This document shows, one piece after another, positions 1-8,900 of a stretch of 64,000 nt of DNA. Source of the stretch: JAEUMD01 sp044222395 (GTDB lineage Bacteria > Pseudomonadota > Alphaproteobacteria > Rhizobiales > Hyphomicrobiaceae). The notes under the pieces are model-generated. The model saw only the letters and a program-made list of their open reading frames with translations, did no database searches and had not been told where the DNA came from. The position numbers were made by a program, and so were the translations under genes. Each line of letters starts with the position of its first letter. Within the stretch, counting starts at the first letter, position 1. The stretch covers positions 1 to 64,000 of the forward strand of contig JBGANK010000014.1 of NCBI GenBank assembly GCA_044222395.1. Reading direction: 5' to 3'.

Positions 1-719
1 ACCCGTGCGGTGTGGCGGAAGCCGATTCGCTGCTCGCCGCCTACGAGCGCGCGTTCGTGACCGACCCGGAGTCGGCGTTCGGCGGCATCATCGCCTTCAA
101 TCGCGAGCTCGATAGAAAAGCCGCCGAGGTGATCCTGGAGAAGCAGTTCGTCGAGGTGATCATCGCGCCTTCTGTTGCATCCGGTGTGTCGGAAGCGGTG
201 GCGGCGAAGAAGAACGTGCGCCTGCTCGTCTGCGGCAAGTGGCCGGCGGAAGCCTCGCAGCGCCTCGACTACAAGCGCGTGACCGGCGGTCTCTTGGTGC
301 AGGATGCCGACTTGAAGCTTTACGACAAGCTCGAGGTCGTGACGAAGCGCAAGCCGTCGGAAGCTGAGATGGCGGATATGCTGTTCGCCTGGAAGGTCGC
401 CAAGTTTGTCAAGTCGAATGCGATCGTCTACGCCAAGGATCGCGCCACCATCGGCGTCGGCGCTGGCCAGATGAGCCGCGTCAACTCCTCGCGCATCGCC
501 GTCATCAAGGCCGGCATGGCGGGCCTTGAGGTGAAAGGCTCCGTCGTCGCTTCCGACGCCTTCTTCCCGTTTGCCGATGGCCTGCTGGCGGCGGCGGAAG
601 CAGGCGCCACGGCCGTCATCCAGCCCGGTGGCTCGATGCGTGACGACGAGGTGATCAAGGCCGCTGACGACAAGAACCTCGCAATGGTCTTCACCGGCAT
701 GCGCCACTTCCGCCATTGA
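1..719 (+). CDS. purH: Bifunctional AICAR formyltransferase / IMP cyclohydrolase PurH, C-terminal part (5' end outside window)
   Basis: The open frame runs in from the left edge (P-C-G-V-A-E from base 3) and ends at 719, so only the C-terminal ~240 residues are present. This is the AICAR transformylase half, which uses 10-formyl-THF to formylate AICAR in the last steps of purine synthesis. Visible family signatures are NPCGVA-like start, the 'SAFGGIIAFNR' segment, 'FVKSNAIVYA', 'GVGAGQMSRVNSSRIA', 'SDAFFPFADGL' and the terminal 'IQPGGSMRDDEVI...MVFTGMRHFRH', which is the standard PurH C-terminus. The lysine of the KSNAIV segment is near the catalytic region in the family. No start or promoter can be judged. 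Confidence 0.98.
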   Translation, partial: PCGVAEADSLLAAYERAFVTDPESAFGGIIAFNRELDRKAAEVILEKQFVEVIIAPSVASGVSEAVAAKKNVRLLVCGKWPAEASQRLDYKRVTGGLLVQDADLKLYDKLEVVTKRKPSEAEMADMLFAWKVAKFVKSNAIVYAKDRATIGVGAGQMSRVNSSRIAVIKAGMAGLEVKGSVVASDAFFPFADGLLAAAEAGATAVIQPGGSMRDDEVIKAADDKNLAMVFTGMRHFRH

Positions 720-1089
720 TCGGCTTTGTCCGTCTTTGATCCGCCATCACTCCATGGCCGGACTTGATCCACGCCTGTCCGGTTCGCGATGAGGCGCGCC
801 GCATCACGATCGTTTGAGTTTTCACCCCTCGCCCTGACCCTCTCCCCAGGGCGAGAGGGGAATCGCGTGCGGGGCGCCGCTCGCGAACGGAAATCCTCGT
901 CGTATTCGAGGTTTCCGATCGCAAACCGAAAACTCAACCCATCAGCCGTGGACTTCATCCGGCCATCCAGATCATTTGCGCCACGTCGGGCGGCTGGATG
1001 GCCGTGTCGAGCACGGCCATCACGTGAAGTGGTGATGAGCCCGGACCGGCAGCTTGATTTCCCCCCGCGTATCGTCAAGCTCCGGCGGT
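720..1089. repeat. 370-bp non-coding gap with REP-like palindromes
   Basis: No convincing gene lies between purH and the next CDS. Three repeat-like pieces are visible. At 825-860 a C-rich palindrome (CTCGCCCT ... AGGGCGAG, flanked by CCCC/GGGG) resembles the 'cctcgccctgaccctctcccc' interspersed repeats common in proteobacteria. At 998-1020 is a perfect 9-bp hairpin, ATGGCCGTG-tcgag-CACGGCCAT, of the kind 'GGATGGCCGGGTCAAGCCCGGCCATCACG' widespread in Rhizobiales genomes. At 752-785 a degenerate copy of the same 'catggccggacttgatccacgc' motif appears. These could double as the purH transcription terminator or mRNA stabilisers. Family assignment is by memory of the motif; a genome-wide copy count was not possible. 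Confidence 0.6.
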
Positions 1090-1614
1090 ATGACCACAGT
1101 CGCTAAAGACAAACTCGACTACGTCGCCCTGCGCCCCGTCGTGAAGGATGATTGGCCGCTGATCCGCTCCTGGATCAAGCGTCCGGACATCGAGCGCTGG
1201 TGGGGCAGTGCGACCGCGGCGGAAGCCGAGATGCGCCTCGTCGCCGAGACTGATCAGGCGATCGCCCGCATGGTGCTCGTCGGCGGCAATCCGGTTGGCT
1301 ACACGCACGCCATCGATGCCGGCTATTGGGGAAGTGCCTTGCCGGAAGGTATGCCGCCCGGCACCTGGGACGCCGACATCTTCATTGCCGATCCGGCACA
1401 GCGCGGCCACGGCGTTGGCGAGCGGGCGCTGGACCTGCTGGCGGACGAGGTGTTCACCACCACGTTGGCCGTGGCGCTGTCGGTCTTCGTTTCGGTTGCG
1501 AACGAGCCTGCGATCCGCGCCTACGAGCGCGCCGGCTTCCAGTGGGCGCGCGTCTGGGAAGATCCAATTTTTGGCCCGTCGTGGATGCTGCTGCGACATC
1601 GGCCACCGCGCTGA
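1090..1614 (+). CDS. GNAT family N-acetyltransferase (AAC(6')/RimJ-like)
   Basis: A 174-residue single-domain acetyltransferase. It starts 'LRPVVKDDWPLIRSWIKRPDIERWWG' in pattern, typical of the aminoglycoside 6'-acetyltransferase / Acetyltransf_8-like branch. The acetyl-CoA-binding motif A is visible as 'AQRGHGVGERALDLLADEVF', followed by the 'NEPAIRAYERAGF' motif B near residues 135-147. The ATG at 1090 was chosen because homologous sequence starts just after it; an upstream in-frame start at 1054 adds only unrelated residues. Substrate cannot be told from sequence; aminoglycosides are possible but many chromosomal relatives have other or unknown substrates. It stands alone, downstream of the repeat-rich gap and convergent with pqqA. 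Confidence 0.85.
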   Translation: MTTVAKDKLDYVALRPVVKDDWPLIRSWIKRPDIERWWGSATAAEAEMRLVAETDQAIARMVLVGGNPVGYTHAIDAGYWGSALPEGMPPGTWDADIFIADPAQRGHGVGERALDLLADEVFTTTLAVALSVFVSVANEPAIRAYERAGFQWARVWEDPIFGPSWMLLRHRPPR

Positions 1615-1670
1615 TGCTCCAGGGTGTGTATTGCGACTCTCAATCATCGGCAGAGGCACCGTCGCGCACG

Positions 1671-1699
1671 AAAAAAAACGACGACCCGGTTGGGGTCGC
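1671..1699 (-). terminator. Rho-independent terminator of pqqA
   Basis: Read on the minus strand the sequence gives GCGACCC-caacc-GGGTCGT followed by CG and eight T. This is a strong intrinsic terminator placed about 50 bp after the pqqA stop codon. It suggests pqqA is not followed by other pqq genes in one transcript. Confidence 0.8.
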
Positions 1700-1752
1700 C
1701 GCCAGAGTCTGGGCGCTCCGGGAGGAGACGCCCGCTTTTCATTGGTTTCGAC

Positions 1753-1842
1753 TTAGATGATGTCGATCTCGGCCGGCAGGTAGCTCGTGACCTCGAGGCC
1801 AACTTCCTGCTCGGTGACCTGCGGCTTCGTCCAAACTTTCAT
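1753..1842 (-). CDS. pqqA: PQQ precursor peptide PqqA
   Basis: A 29-residue peptide beginning MKVWTKPQV and ending LEVTSYLPAEIDII. It carries the invariant E-x3-Y core (Glu17-V-T-S-Tyr21). In PQQ biosynthesis the radical SAM enzyme PqqE, with chaperone PqqD, cross-links these two side chains, which become the pyrroloquinoline quinone cofactor. The flanking 'GLEVTSY..AEID' matches methylotroph-type PqqA. A good Shine-Dalgarno (AGGAG) lies 7-9 nt before the ATG. It has its own promoter (TTGCCT-17-TATCTT, 1918-1946) and its own terminator (1671-1699), so it appears monocistronic. No pqqB, C, D or E is in the window. The upstream same-strand gene is an MFS transporter 146 bp away. The gene falls below usual length cut-offs and could easily be missed. 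Confidence 0.93.
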   Translation of the reverse strand: MKVWTKPQVTEQEVGLEVTSYLPAEIDII

Positions 1843-1917
1843 GGCTTTGCTCCTAGTCATTATGGTTCATTCTTATTGAGGCGCCGTGTGATTAGCCTCG
1901 GACCGCGCCGTACCGCA

Positions 1918-1946
1918 AAGATAGGCGCTTGCCGCCATAAAGGCAA
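1918..1946 (-). promoter_or_regulatory. Probable sigma-70 promoter of pqqA
   Basis: On the minus strand a -35 like TTGCCT (1941-1946) and a -10 like TATCTT (1918-1923) are separated by exactly 17 bp. The predicted transcript would begin near 1911 and carry a leader of about 70 nt before the pqqA ATG. The region is more AT-rich than its surroundings, as expected for a promoter. Confidence 0.5.
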
Positions 1947-1987
1947 ATTGCAAGTTTTATTCCCATCAATAAGAAATACTGATCAAC

Positions 1988-3388
1988 TCATACGCGGGCT
2001 CGCGGCCGGTCCGCCACGAACAGCATGAGCACTGCGCCAGCAAGCAGGAACAACGCGATCGCGCTCATGCCGAGACGCTCCGACTTGGTGGCGGCGGTGA
2101 CGGTGGCGATCAGGAACGGCGCGAAGAACGCCGTCACCTTGCCGGAGAAGGCGAAAAGCCCGAAGAACTGCGTGATCTTCTCCGGCGGGGCAAGCCGCGC
2201 CAGCAGCGACCGGCTGGCAGCCTGCACCGGCGCCGCCACCACGCCGATCACCATTGCAAAGAGCAGGAACACCTTTTCGCCGATCGACGAGAACGGCGCC
2301 GAGCCCTGGGTCTTCGGCGCCACTTCGAGCGAATAGAAAACGTGGGTCTTGTCGACCGAGAGAATGCCGAATGTGCCGGCAAGCAGGATCAGAAGCGCGA
2401 CCATGATCACGGTTCTGGCGCCGACCCGATCATCCATGACGCCGCCGATGACAGCGCCGATGATGCCGGTCAGCGTCAGCACGATGCCGAAGATTCCAAG
2501 CTCGAGCGCCTGCCACCCGAAAACCGACGCGCCATAGATTCCGCCAAAGGCGAATATCGAGGTCAGCCCATCGATGTAGAGCATCCGCGCGATGAGGAAG
2601 AAGAGCATGTCGGGATGCTGCGGCAGACCCTTCACCGTGTCCCACAGCTCAGCCAAGGCTGACCGTCGCGGCGCATCCGGCGGCGGCGGCTTGTGGGTAT
2701 CGGGCACGAACAGGAAGAACGGGACCATGAACAGGATATACCAGGCCGCTGCAAACGGCCCGACCAGCCGCTCGCCCTCACGTGCAGCCGCGTTGAGATG
2801 CAGCACAGGATCGAGCCCGAGGACGGTCTTGCCAGTCACGGCATTGACGATGACGAGGCCGGCCATCAACGCCAGGCTGATGAGGCCGCCGGCATAGCCG
2901 ACCGCCCATCCCGCACCTGAAAGCCGCCCGAGTTGGTCGGCGGGCACCAGCGTCGGCATGATGGCGTTGGTGAACACCTGCGTGAACTCTGCGGCGATGG
3001 TCGCCGCGATGAAGCCGAACAGAACGAGAGCGATCGTGAGAGTGTCCGCGCCGGGCCGGCCGAGCCATAAGCTTGCAAGCCCGGCGACGAGCAGCGCGGA
3101 GAACAGCAGGATCCACGGCTTGCGTCGCCCGCGGCCATCGGCAAATGCACCGAGCAACGGGCTGCCGATCGCAATCATCACGCCGGCAGCCGCCGCGGCA
3201 TACCCCCACAGCATCTGGCCACGCGCGGCTTCGCCGACGACCACGGTTGCGAAGTAGGGCGCGAACAGGAAGGTGAGCACCAGCGTGTAGTAAGGCTGCG
3301 CGGCCCAATCGAACATGACCCACGACACCAGCGCGCGCAAAGGTGCTCGGGCGACGGGTTGCGCCCCTTGGGCCGCAGGCGAATGCAT
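1988..3388 (-). CDS. MFS transporter, UMF1 (Atg22-like) family
   Basis: A 466-residue integral membrane protein with about twelve hydrophobic segments. The N-terminal 'WVMFDWAAQPYYTLVLTFLFAPYF' region, with its D-W-A-x-Q-P/S motif, is the hallmark of the UMF1 branch of the major facilitator superfamily, related to yeast vacuolar Atg22. The 'GAFADGRGRRKPWI' loop between helices 2 and 3 is the MFS motif A. Bacterial members are of unknown substrate; amino acid or peptide efflux is only an analogy to Atg22. The start at 3388 fits the family. The gene is on the same strand as pqqA, 146 bp upstream of it, but pqqA has its own promoter. Confidence 0.88.
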   Translation of the reverse strand: MHSPAAQGAQPVARAPLRALVSWVMFDWAAQPYYTLVLTFLFAPYFATVVVGEAARGQMLWGYAAAAAGVMIAIGSPLLGAFADGRGRRKPWILLFSALLVAGLASLWLGRPGADTLTIALVLFGFIAATIAAEFTQVFTNAIMPTLVPADQLGRLSGAGWAVGYAGGLISLALMAGLVIVNAVTGKTVLGLDPVLHLNAAAREGERLVGPFAAAWYILFMVPFFLFVPDTHKPPPPDAPRRSALAELWDTVKGLPQHPDMLFFLIARMLYIDGLTSIFAFGGIYGASVFGWQALELGIFGIVLTLTGIIGAVIGGVMDDRVGARTVIMVALLILLAGTFGILSVDKTHVFYSLEVAPKTQGSAPFSSIGEKVFLLFAMVIGVVAAPVQAASRSLLARLAPPEKITQFFGLFAFSGKVTAFFAPFLIATVTAATKSERLGMSAIALFLLAGAVLMLFVADRPRARV

Positions 3389-3539
3389 GGCTGTCTCCCT
3401 CTCCGCTGATGCCGGCGGATTTTAGAGTGTTGGCGTGACCGAAAGAAGTGCCCTGCGCCGGCCTGTTGCATTGGAGGCACGGTAGGAACTTGCGATTGCC
3501 GTTATCGCTAGGAATACAGGCAAGGCTGGTCGCGCCGTC

Positions 3540-5627
3540 TCAGCCGGTCGCGCGGCCGGGCTCGGCATCAAGGGCTGAACCATGCCTGAACGACGATGGG
3601 GATGTTTCGCCCTTACGGTTGCCTGATGAGCCAGCGTGGTAAGTCCCGGCGTTTGCCGACCCTGCACGCAGATCATCGATGGAGCTGTTTGCACGGATTT
3701 CCGCGATCTCCACGGCGAGATTGTCCGCCATGACGAGATCGTCGAGTTCTTCGTAGAGCTCGCGTGCGCGGCACTTGGCAGCCAAACCGAGTTCCATGAG
3801 CTCTGCTTCGCCGCCGATCTTGCAGCGAAGGAGATACGCCGACCCGAGTGCGTTCTCGGCACGGGCACGGTCGAGCGTGGTGATCGAAGGCTCGTCGCGC
3901 TCCAGTGCTCGCGACAGATGCATGGCGGCATCGCGCAGCACGTCGCTGGAGCCGCTGGCCGGGGCAGCTGCGTCCTCTCCGGCCTCGATGCCGATCTTTT
4001 CCAGGAGCAGCATCGCTCTGCCGAGCGCCAACTCGCCTTGGCTGCGTCCCGGCTCGAATGTGGGTGCCGTCTTCGCGTCGGTATAGGGCAGCAGTACGTC
4101 GATGGCGCTCTGCAGGGATTCGATGTCGCCGGTTTCCTCGGCAATCCGCGCCAGCGTCTCGCCAAGTCCGCTGCGTGTTTCGTGCCAAAGCTCCGGCGCA
4201 CCGTCCTCCGTCAGGATGCCGAGTGCCGCGCGATAGGCGAAGGCGGCGTCGCGCAACACGATCACATCGCCCTGAAACGAGCCTTGTCCGCGCAGCGCAT
4301 CTGCCAGTCCGACCTGCGAGCGCGCCCAACCGTCCATCGCCTTCTCGCGCGCGAACACCTCGATCGCCGGCTTGAAGTGCAGCGCAGCAGCCAGGTAGCG
4401 TTCCGGCCGGTTCTCGCGCCTGCCGAGATAAAGCAGCAGCGTGCCAAGCTCGAGATTGGCTTCCGCCCACGGCACCGGACAGTCGCGCTCGGTGATGAGG
4501 CCGCCTGCCGCCGCGAACACCTGCGCGGCTTCGCACAGAACCTGAAGCCGCGCATTCGGTAGCCGGCCAAGTGATTGCAGTTGCTGCGCCTGCGAGATCT
4601 TCAGGCGCCAGCGCCGGATGCGATCCTCGTGCGGCCACAGCTGTGCAGCGCGCTGGTAAAGCCGGGCCGCTTCGCGCGCTTCTCCGTCGAGACCCGCCAG
4701 ACGTGCCCGCGCGGCAAGCAAGGCTGGGAAGTAGGGCAGTCCCGTCATGTCGGGTTTGCAGCGGGCCGGGAACTCGGCGGACGCTTCGATGTTGCGCGAA
4801 AGGGCGGCGAGATCGCAGCTGGCTTGGCGAAGCGCGCCGGCACGCACCGTATCAGCGACCTTGAGGATCTCGGCTTCCAGAGCGTCGTCATTGCCGGCCC
4901 GCTCCGCCAGCTGCACGAGGTCACCCAGCAGCTCGAGCGCATCGACCACTCTGTCGGGAAGCGATTGCACGGTAGATTCGGGCGCTGCTCCGATGCGAGC
5001 CTGCGCCGCCACGATCGCCTCGATCAAACCGGTCGCGATGCCCGTATCGTTCGCGAGCTGCAGTTGCAGTTGACCAAGTGGGCCGGCAGGGTTCGAGTAG
5101 ACGTTCTGTGCGGCTGATGGTGTGAGCGCGGTAAGGGTCTCGGCCGCGGCGTCAAGGCAGTCCGGCAGGTCGGGTCCGGACGAAAGGATCGATTGAATGA
5201 GTGCGACAAGGGTCTGGCGCGATTGCTGCCGATTCGTGGATGCGCCGCCCCAGCCGGCAGCCATTCCCTCGATGATGGCCGTGGCAACGTCGTCCGCAGC
5301 CTTTGCACGCATTGCTTCGTCGGCAAGGACCTGATCACCAGGCCGGAACGGCGCGCAGGTGCAGCCGCCCGACGTGGCGACAAGTTGAGCGAGCTGTTCC
5401 AGGTGCTCCTGCAGCTGGTCTCGCGGAACTGGCCCGCGCGCGACCTCGGCCCAGAAGCGCGACAATGCGAGCGACGTCACTGTGCTCATGCCGGATGGCC
5501 GTCGAGCAGTGGCTCCAGCCACGATGTCCATCCCGTCGACAGCGGTGAGCGCAGGCCGCTGCGCACGGCGGATCATGGCCAGAAAGGCCATCGCCACGCC
5601 GAGCAGTCTGAGCAATGCGGCTTCCAT
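3540..5627 (-). CDS. Hypothetical helical-repeat (TPR-like) protein with N-terminal membrane anchor
   Basis: A 695-residue protein I do not recognise. Start at 5627 was chosen over 5660 because GGAAGACAT precedes this ATG and the first residues then form a hydrophobic segment (MEAALLRLLGVAMAFLAMI), either an uncleaved anchor or a signal peptide. The rest is alanine/leucine-rich amphipathic helices with no catalytic motif. From about residue 300 onward, units such as 'EAARLYQRAAQLWPHEDRI', 'ANLELGTLLLYLGRR', 'ARSQVGLADALRGQG' and 'ARAENALGSAYLLR' look like TPR helices, some spaced like repeats in tetratricopeptide sensors. The C-terminal ~50 residues are polar and probably disordered. It faces away from the glutamate dehydrogenase gene across a 281-bp gap. 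A scaffold or periplasmic role is possible but unproven. Confidence 0.7.
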   Translation of the reverse strand: MEAALLRLLGVAMAFLAMIRRAQRPALTAVDGMDIVAGATARRPSGMSTVTSLALSRFWAEVARGPVPRDQLQEHLEQLAQLVATSGGCTCAPFRPGDQVLADEAMRAKAADDVATAIIEGMAAGWGGASTNRQQSRQTLVALIQSILSSGPDLPDCLDAAAETLTALTPSAAQNVYSNPAGPLGQLQLQLANDTGIATGLIEAIVAAQARIGAAPESTVQSLPDRVVDALELLGDLVQLAERAGNDDALEAEILKVADTVRAGALRQASCDLAALSRNIEASAEFPARCKPDMTGLPYFPALLAARARLAGLDGEAREAARLYQRAAQLWPHEDRIRRWRLKISQAQQLQSLGRLPNARLQVLCEAAQVFAAAGGLITERDCPVPWAEANLELGTLLLYLGRRENRPERYLAAALHFKPAIEVFAREKAMDGWARSQVGLADALRGQGSFQGDVIVLRDAAFAYRAALGILTEDGAPELWHETRSGLGETLARIAEETGDIESLQSAIDVLLPYTDAKTAPTFEPGRSQGELALGRAMLLLEKIGIEAGEDAAAPASGSSDVLRDAAMHLSRALERDEPSITTLDRARAENALGSAYLLRCKIGGEAELMELGLAAKCRARELYEELDDLVMADNLAVEIAEIRANSSIDDLRAGSANAGTYHAGSSGNRKGETSPSSFRHGSALDAEPGRATG

Positions 5628-5908
5628 ATGTCTTCCAGGCCGATGAGGTCCCGGTCTCATGCGCTCCCGCCAATTCGCACATGCCGCGGGCGCAAAGAAC
5701 TTGCAGGCCGGACCAAATCACTAAGTATTACGGATGCAGTTCAAAATTGGTTAGCGAGCGTCCCGGAATGCACCGCGCAAGCCTGAATTGGGCTGAAGCG
5801 CGACTAGACGAATCGCGGACGGCACAATCGTTAAAATTTGCTAACCTGAATCAGCCAACCTCGTCGGCCGGATGGCGAAAACTTTCTGCGGCCGGGCAGC
5901 GAGCGCCC

Positions 5909-8900
5909 ATGACAAGCCCCACGCCACGCACTGCGAATGAAGCGACGACCGGGTTCCGGGCGGATCTGGCCGCTTCCCTTTCGCGCGGTGCCGAGCGGCT
6001 CGATCCCGGTGCCCGCCGGTCGTTTGAGGCCTATGCCCAGCATTTGTTTGCGCGCCTCGGAACGGGCCGCGAATTGCGGTTTCCCGCCGAGACGCTGACC
6101 TCGATTGCCATTGCAACATTTCATCTGCTTGAGCACCGCCATCCTGGCCCGGCGCTCATCAGTGCCGGTCACGCAACCCTTGCACCAGCGCAAGGGGACG
6201 GCCGCTCGAGCCACGCTCCCTCCGAGCTGACCGTCCTCACGGTCATCAACGACGACAAGCCGTTCCTCGTCTCTTCGGTGATGGGCGAAATCCAGGCCCG
6301 CGGACTGAAGACTCAAATGGTTCTGCATCCCGTCTGCGCCATGCTCAGAGATGAGGCTCATGAGCTGAAATCGCTGAAGCCGCTTTCGGCGATGGGTGAG
6401 GATGACGCCGCGTCGGGCTGGCGCGCGGAAAGCATCATCATCGTTGTCATGGACGCACTCGAGGAGGGCACCGGTCGCGACCTGATGGCCGCCCTGAAGT
6501 CGATTCTGGGCCAGGTCGATGCGGCGGTCCGGGACTGGCAGCCGATGCTGGACCGGCTCGACCGGGCGGTGGCCGCGCTCGAAGAGATGAAAGCCGCCGA
6601 CCGGGCCGGCCTGATCGGCGAGACCATCGCCTTCTGCCGCTGGATGCGGTCGGGCCAGTTCGTGTTTCTGGGTATGCGCGAATATCGCCTCGACGGCGAC
6701 CCCGAGACCGGCTCGCTCCGCGTCGTCGAGGGCTCAGGCCTCGGTGTGCTGGCCGATCCCAATGTTCGCGTCTTGCGGCGCGGACGCGAGCTCGTCTCCC
6801 TCAACGACGAGGTCCGGCGCTTCTATCTCAAGCCATCACCCATCATCATCACCAAGTCCAATGCACAAAGCCACATCCACCGCCGCGCGCATATGGATTA
6901 CGTCGGCTTGAAGACCTACGCGCCGGACGGCAAGCTTTCGGGCGAATTGCGAATGGTCGGCCTGTTCACGGCCGCCGCCTACACCGACCCGCCCACCGAG
7001 ATCCCGTTCCTGCGCTTGAAGGTGGCGAGAATCTTCGAGATGACAGGCATCAGGCACGCGACCCACGAAGGTCGCATGCTGCACAACATCCTCGACACCT
7101 TCCCGCGCGACGAGCTGTTCCAGATCGGCATCGAGCAGTTGGCGAGCTGGGTGCCGATGCTTCTGGAGCTCGAGTTCGATCCGCGCATTCGCGCCTTCGT
7201 CCGCCGCGACCGCTTCGACCGCTTCGTCTCGGTGATCGTATTCACGCCGCGCGACCGCTTCTCCACCGATGTGCGCGAGCGCATCGGCAAGATGCTGGCC
7301 GAAGTGTTCCAGGGCCGCCTGGTCCTGCATCAGCCCTACTTCACCGCCGGACCGCTGGTGCGGGTCCACTACATCATTGGCCGCTATGAGGGCGCGACCC
7401 CGGCCGCCGACGAAGCCGAGCTGGAGCGCCGGATCGCGGAGATCACCCAGACCTGGCAGGACAAGCTCGAACTGGCGCTTCATCAGTTGCCGGGGACGGG
7501 GGAGCGCTACAAGGGTGCCTTCTCCGCCTCCTATGCGGAAGCCTTCCCGCCGGCGCGCGCCATCCAGGACATCGAGCGCATCGAGCGGCTCGGCCACGAC
7601 GGCCCCATCGCCATCGACTTCTATCGTTCCGCAGGTGCTGACGAGTCGGAGGTCCGCGCGGCCATCTACTGCTTTGATGCGCCCATCCCGCTCAGCGAGC
7701 GCGTTCCTGTCATGGAAAATCTCGGGTTCTCGGTAATTGACGAACGGACCTATCTCATTGCGCCGCGTCTGGATGGCGCCTCGCGGCATGTCTGCCTGCA
7801 CGACATGATGCTCAAGATCGCCCTGCCGCGTGCCCTTGATCTCACCCGCATAGAGCTCGATCTGGAGCAGGCCTTCACCGCCGTGTTCACGTCCCGCGCC
7901 GACGACGATCCCTTCAATCGGCTGGTGATGGCCGCCGATGCAACTTGGCGCGACGCCGCCATGCTGCGCGCTTACGCGGCCTACATGCGCCAGATCGGCC
8001 TGCCGTATGATCGCGATGCCGTGGCCGAAACGCTGGCGAAGCACGCCGATCGCGCCGCTGATATCATCCGCTACTTCAAGTCCCGCTTCGATCCTGAGAT
8101 CACCGCCACGCCGGAAGACCGCGACCGTGTCGAGCAGGAACTCAAGGCCTCGTTCGAGGCGCATCTGGCGGAAGTGCCGTCACTCGATGAGGACCGCATC
8201 TTGCGCACGCTCCTGGGGCTCGTCGGCGCTACGGTGCGCACCAATTTCTTCCAGGTCGATACCGAGGACGCGCCGCCATCGGTGATCGCCTTCAAGATCG
8301 CCAGCAAAGACGTGGTGGACGCGCCAGAGCCGCGACCGTTCCGCGAGATATGGGTCAGCGGACCGGAGGTCGACGGCGTGCATTTGCGGTTCGCGCCGAT
8401 CGCGCGCGGTGGTCTGCGCTGGTCGGATCGCGCCCACGACTTCCGCACCGAGGTGCTGGGGTTGGCCAAGGCGCAGCAGGTGAAGAATACGGTCATCGTT
8501 CCGCAAGGCGCAAAGGGCGGCTTCGTTCCCAAACGCCTGCCCAAGAACGGCGCGCGCGACGAGATCATGAAGGTCGGCGTGGCCGCCTACTCCACGTTCG
8601 TTTCGACGCTGCTCTCGCTCACCGACAACATCGTCGATGGCAAGATCGTGCCTCCTGCCGGCGTCGTTCGCCGCGATGACGACGATCCCTATCTCGTGGT
8701 TGCCGCCGACAAGGGCACGGCGACATTTTCCGACTATGCCAATGCGATCTCCGAGAAGCACGGCTTCTGGCTGGGCGACGCATTCGCGTCCGGCGGCTCG
8801 GCGGGCTACGATCACAAGAAGATGGGCATCACCGCGCGCGGTGCCTGGGAAGGCGTCGAGCGCCACTTCCGCGAGATGGATCACGACATCCAGTCGAGGC

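Noticed and set aside
5832..5846. CtrA-like box (TTAA-aatttgc-TAAC) before the glutamate dehydrogenase gene
   Set aside because: The second half-site fits TTAA poorly and spacing is ambiguous; chance in AT-rich promoter DNA is likely.
6836..8164. Long antisense ORF (442 codons) inside the glutamate dehydrogenase gene
   Set aside because: High-GC shadow of the real gene; the sense strand matches NAD-GDH along its full length.
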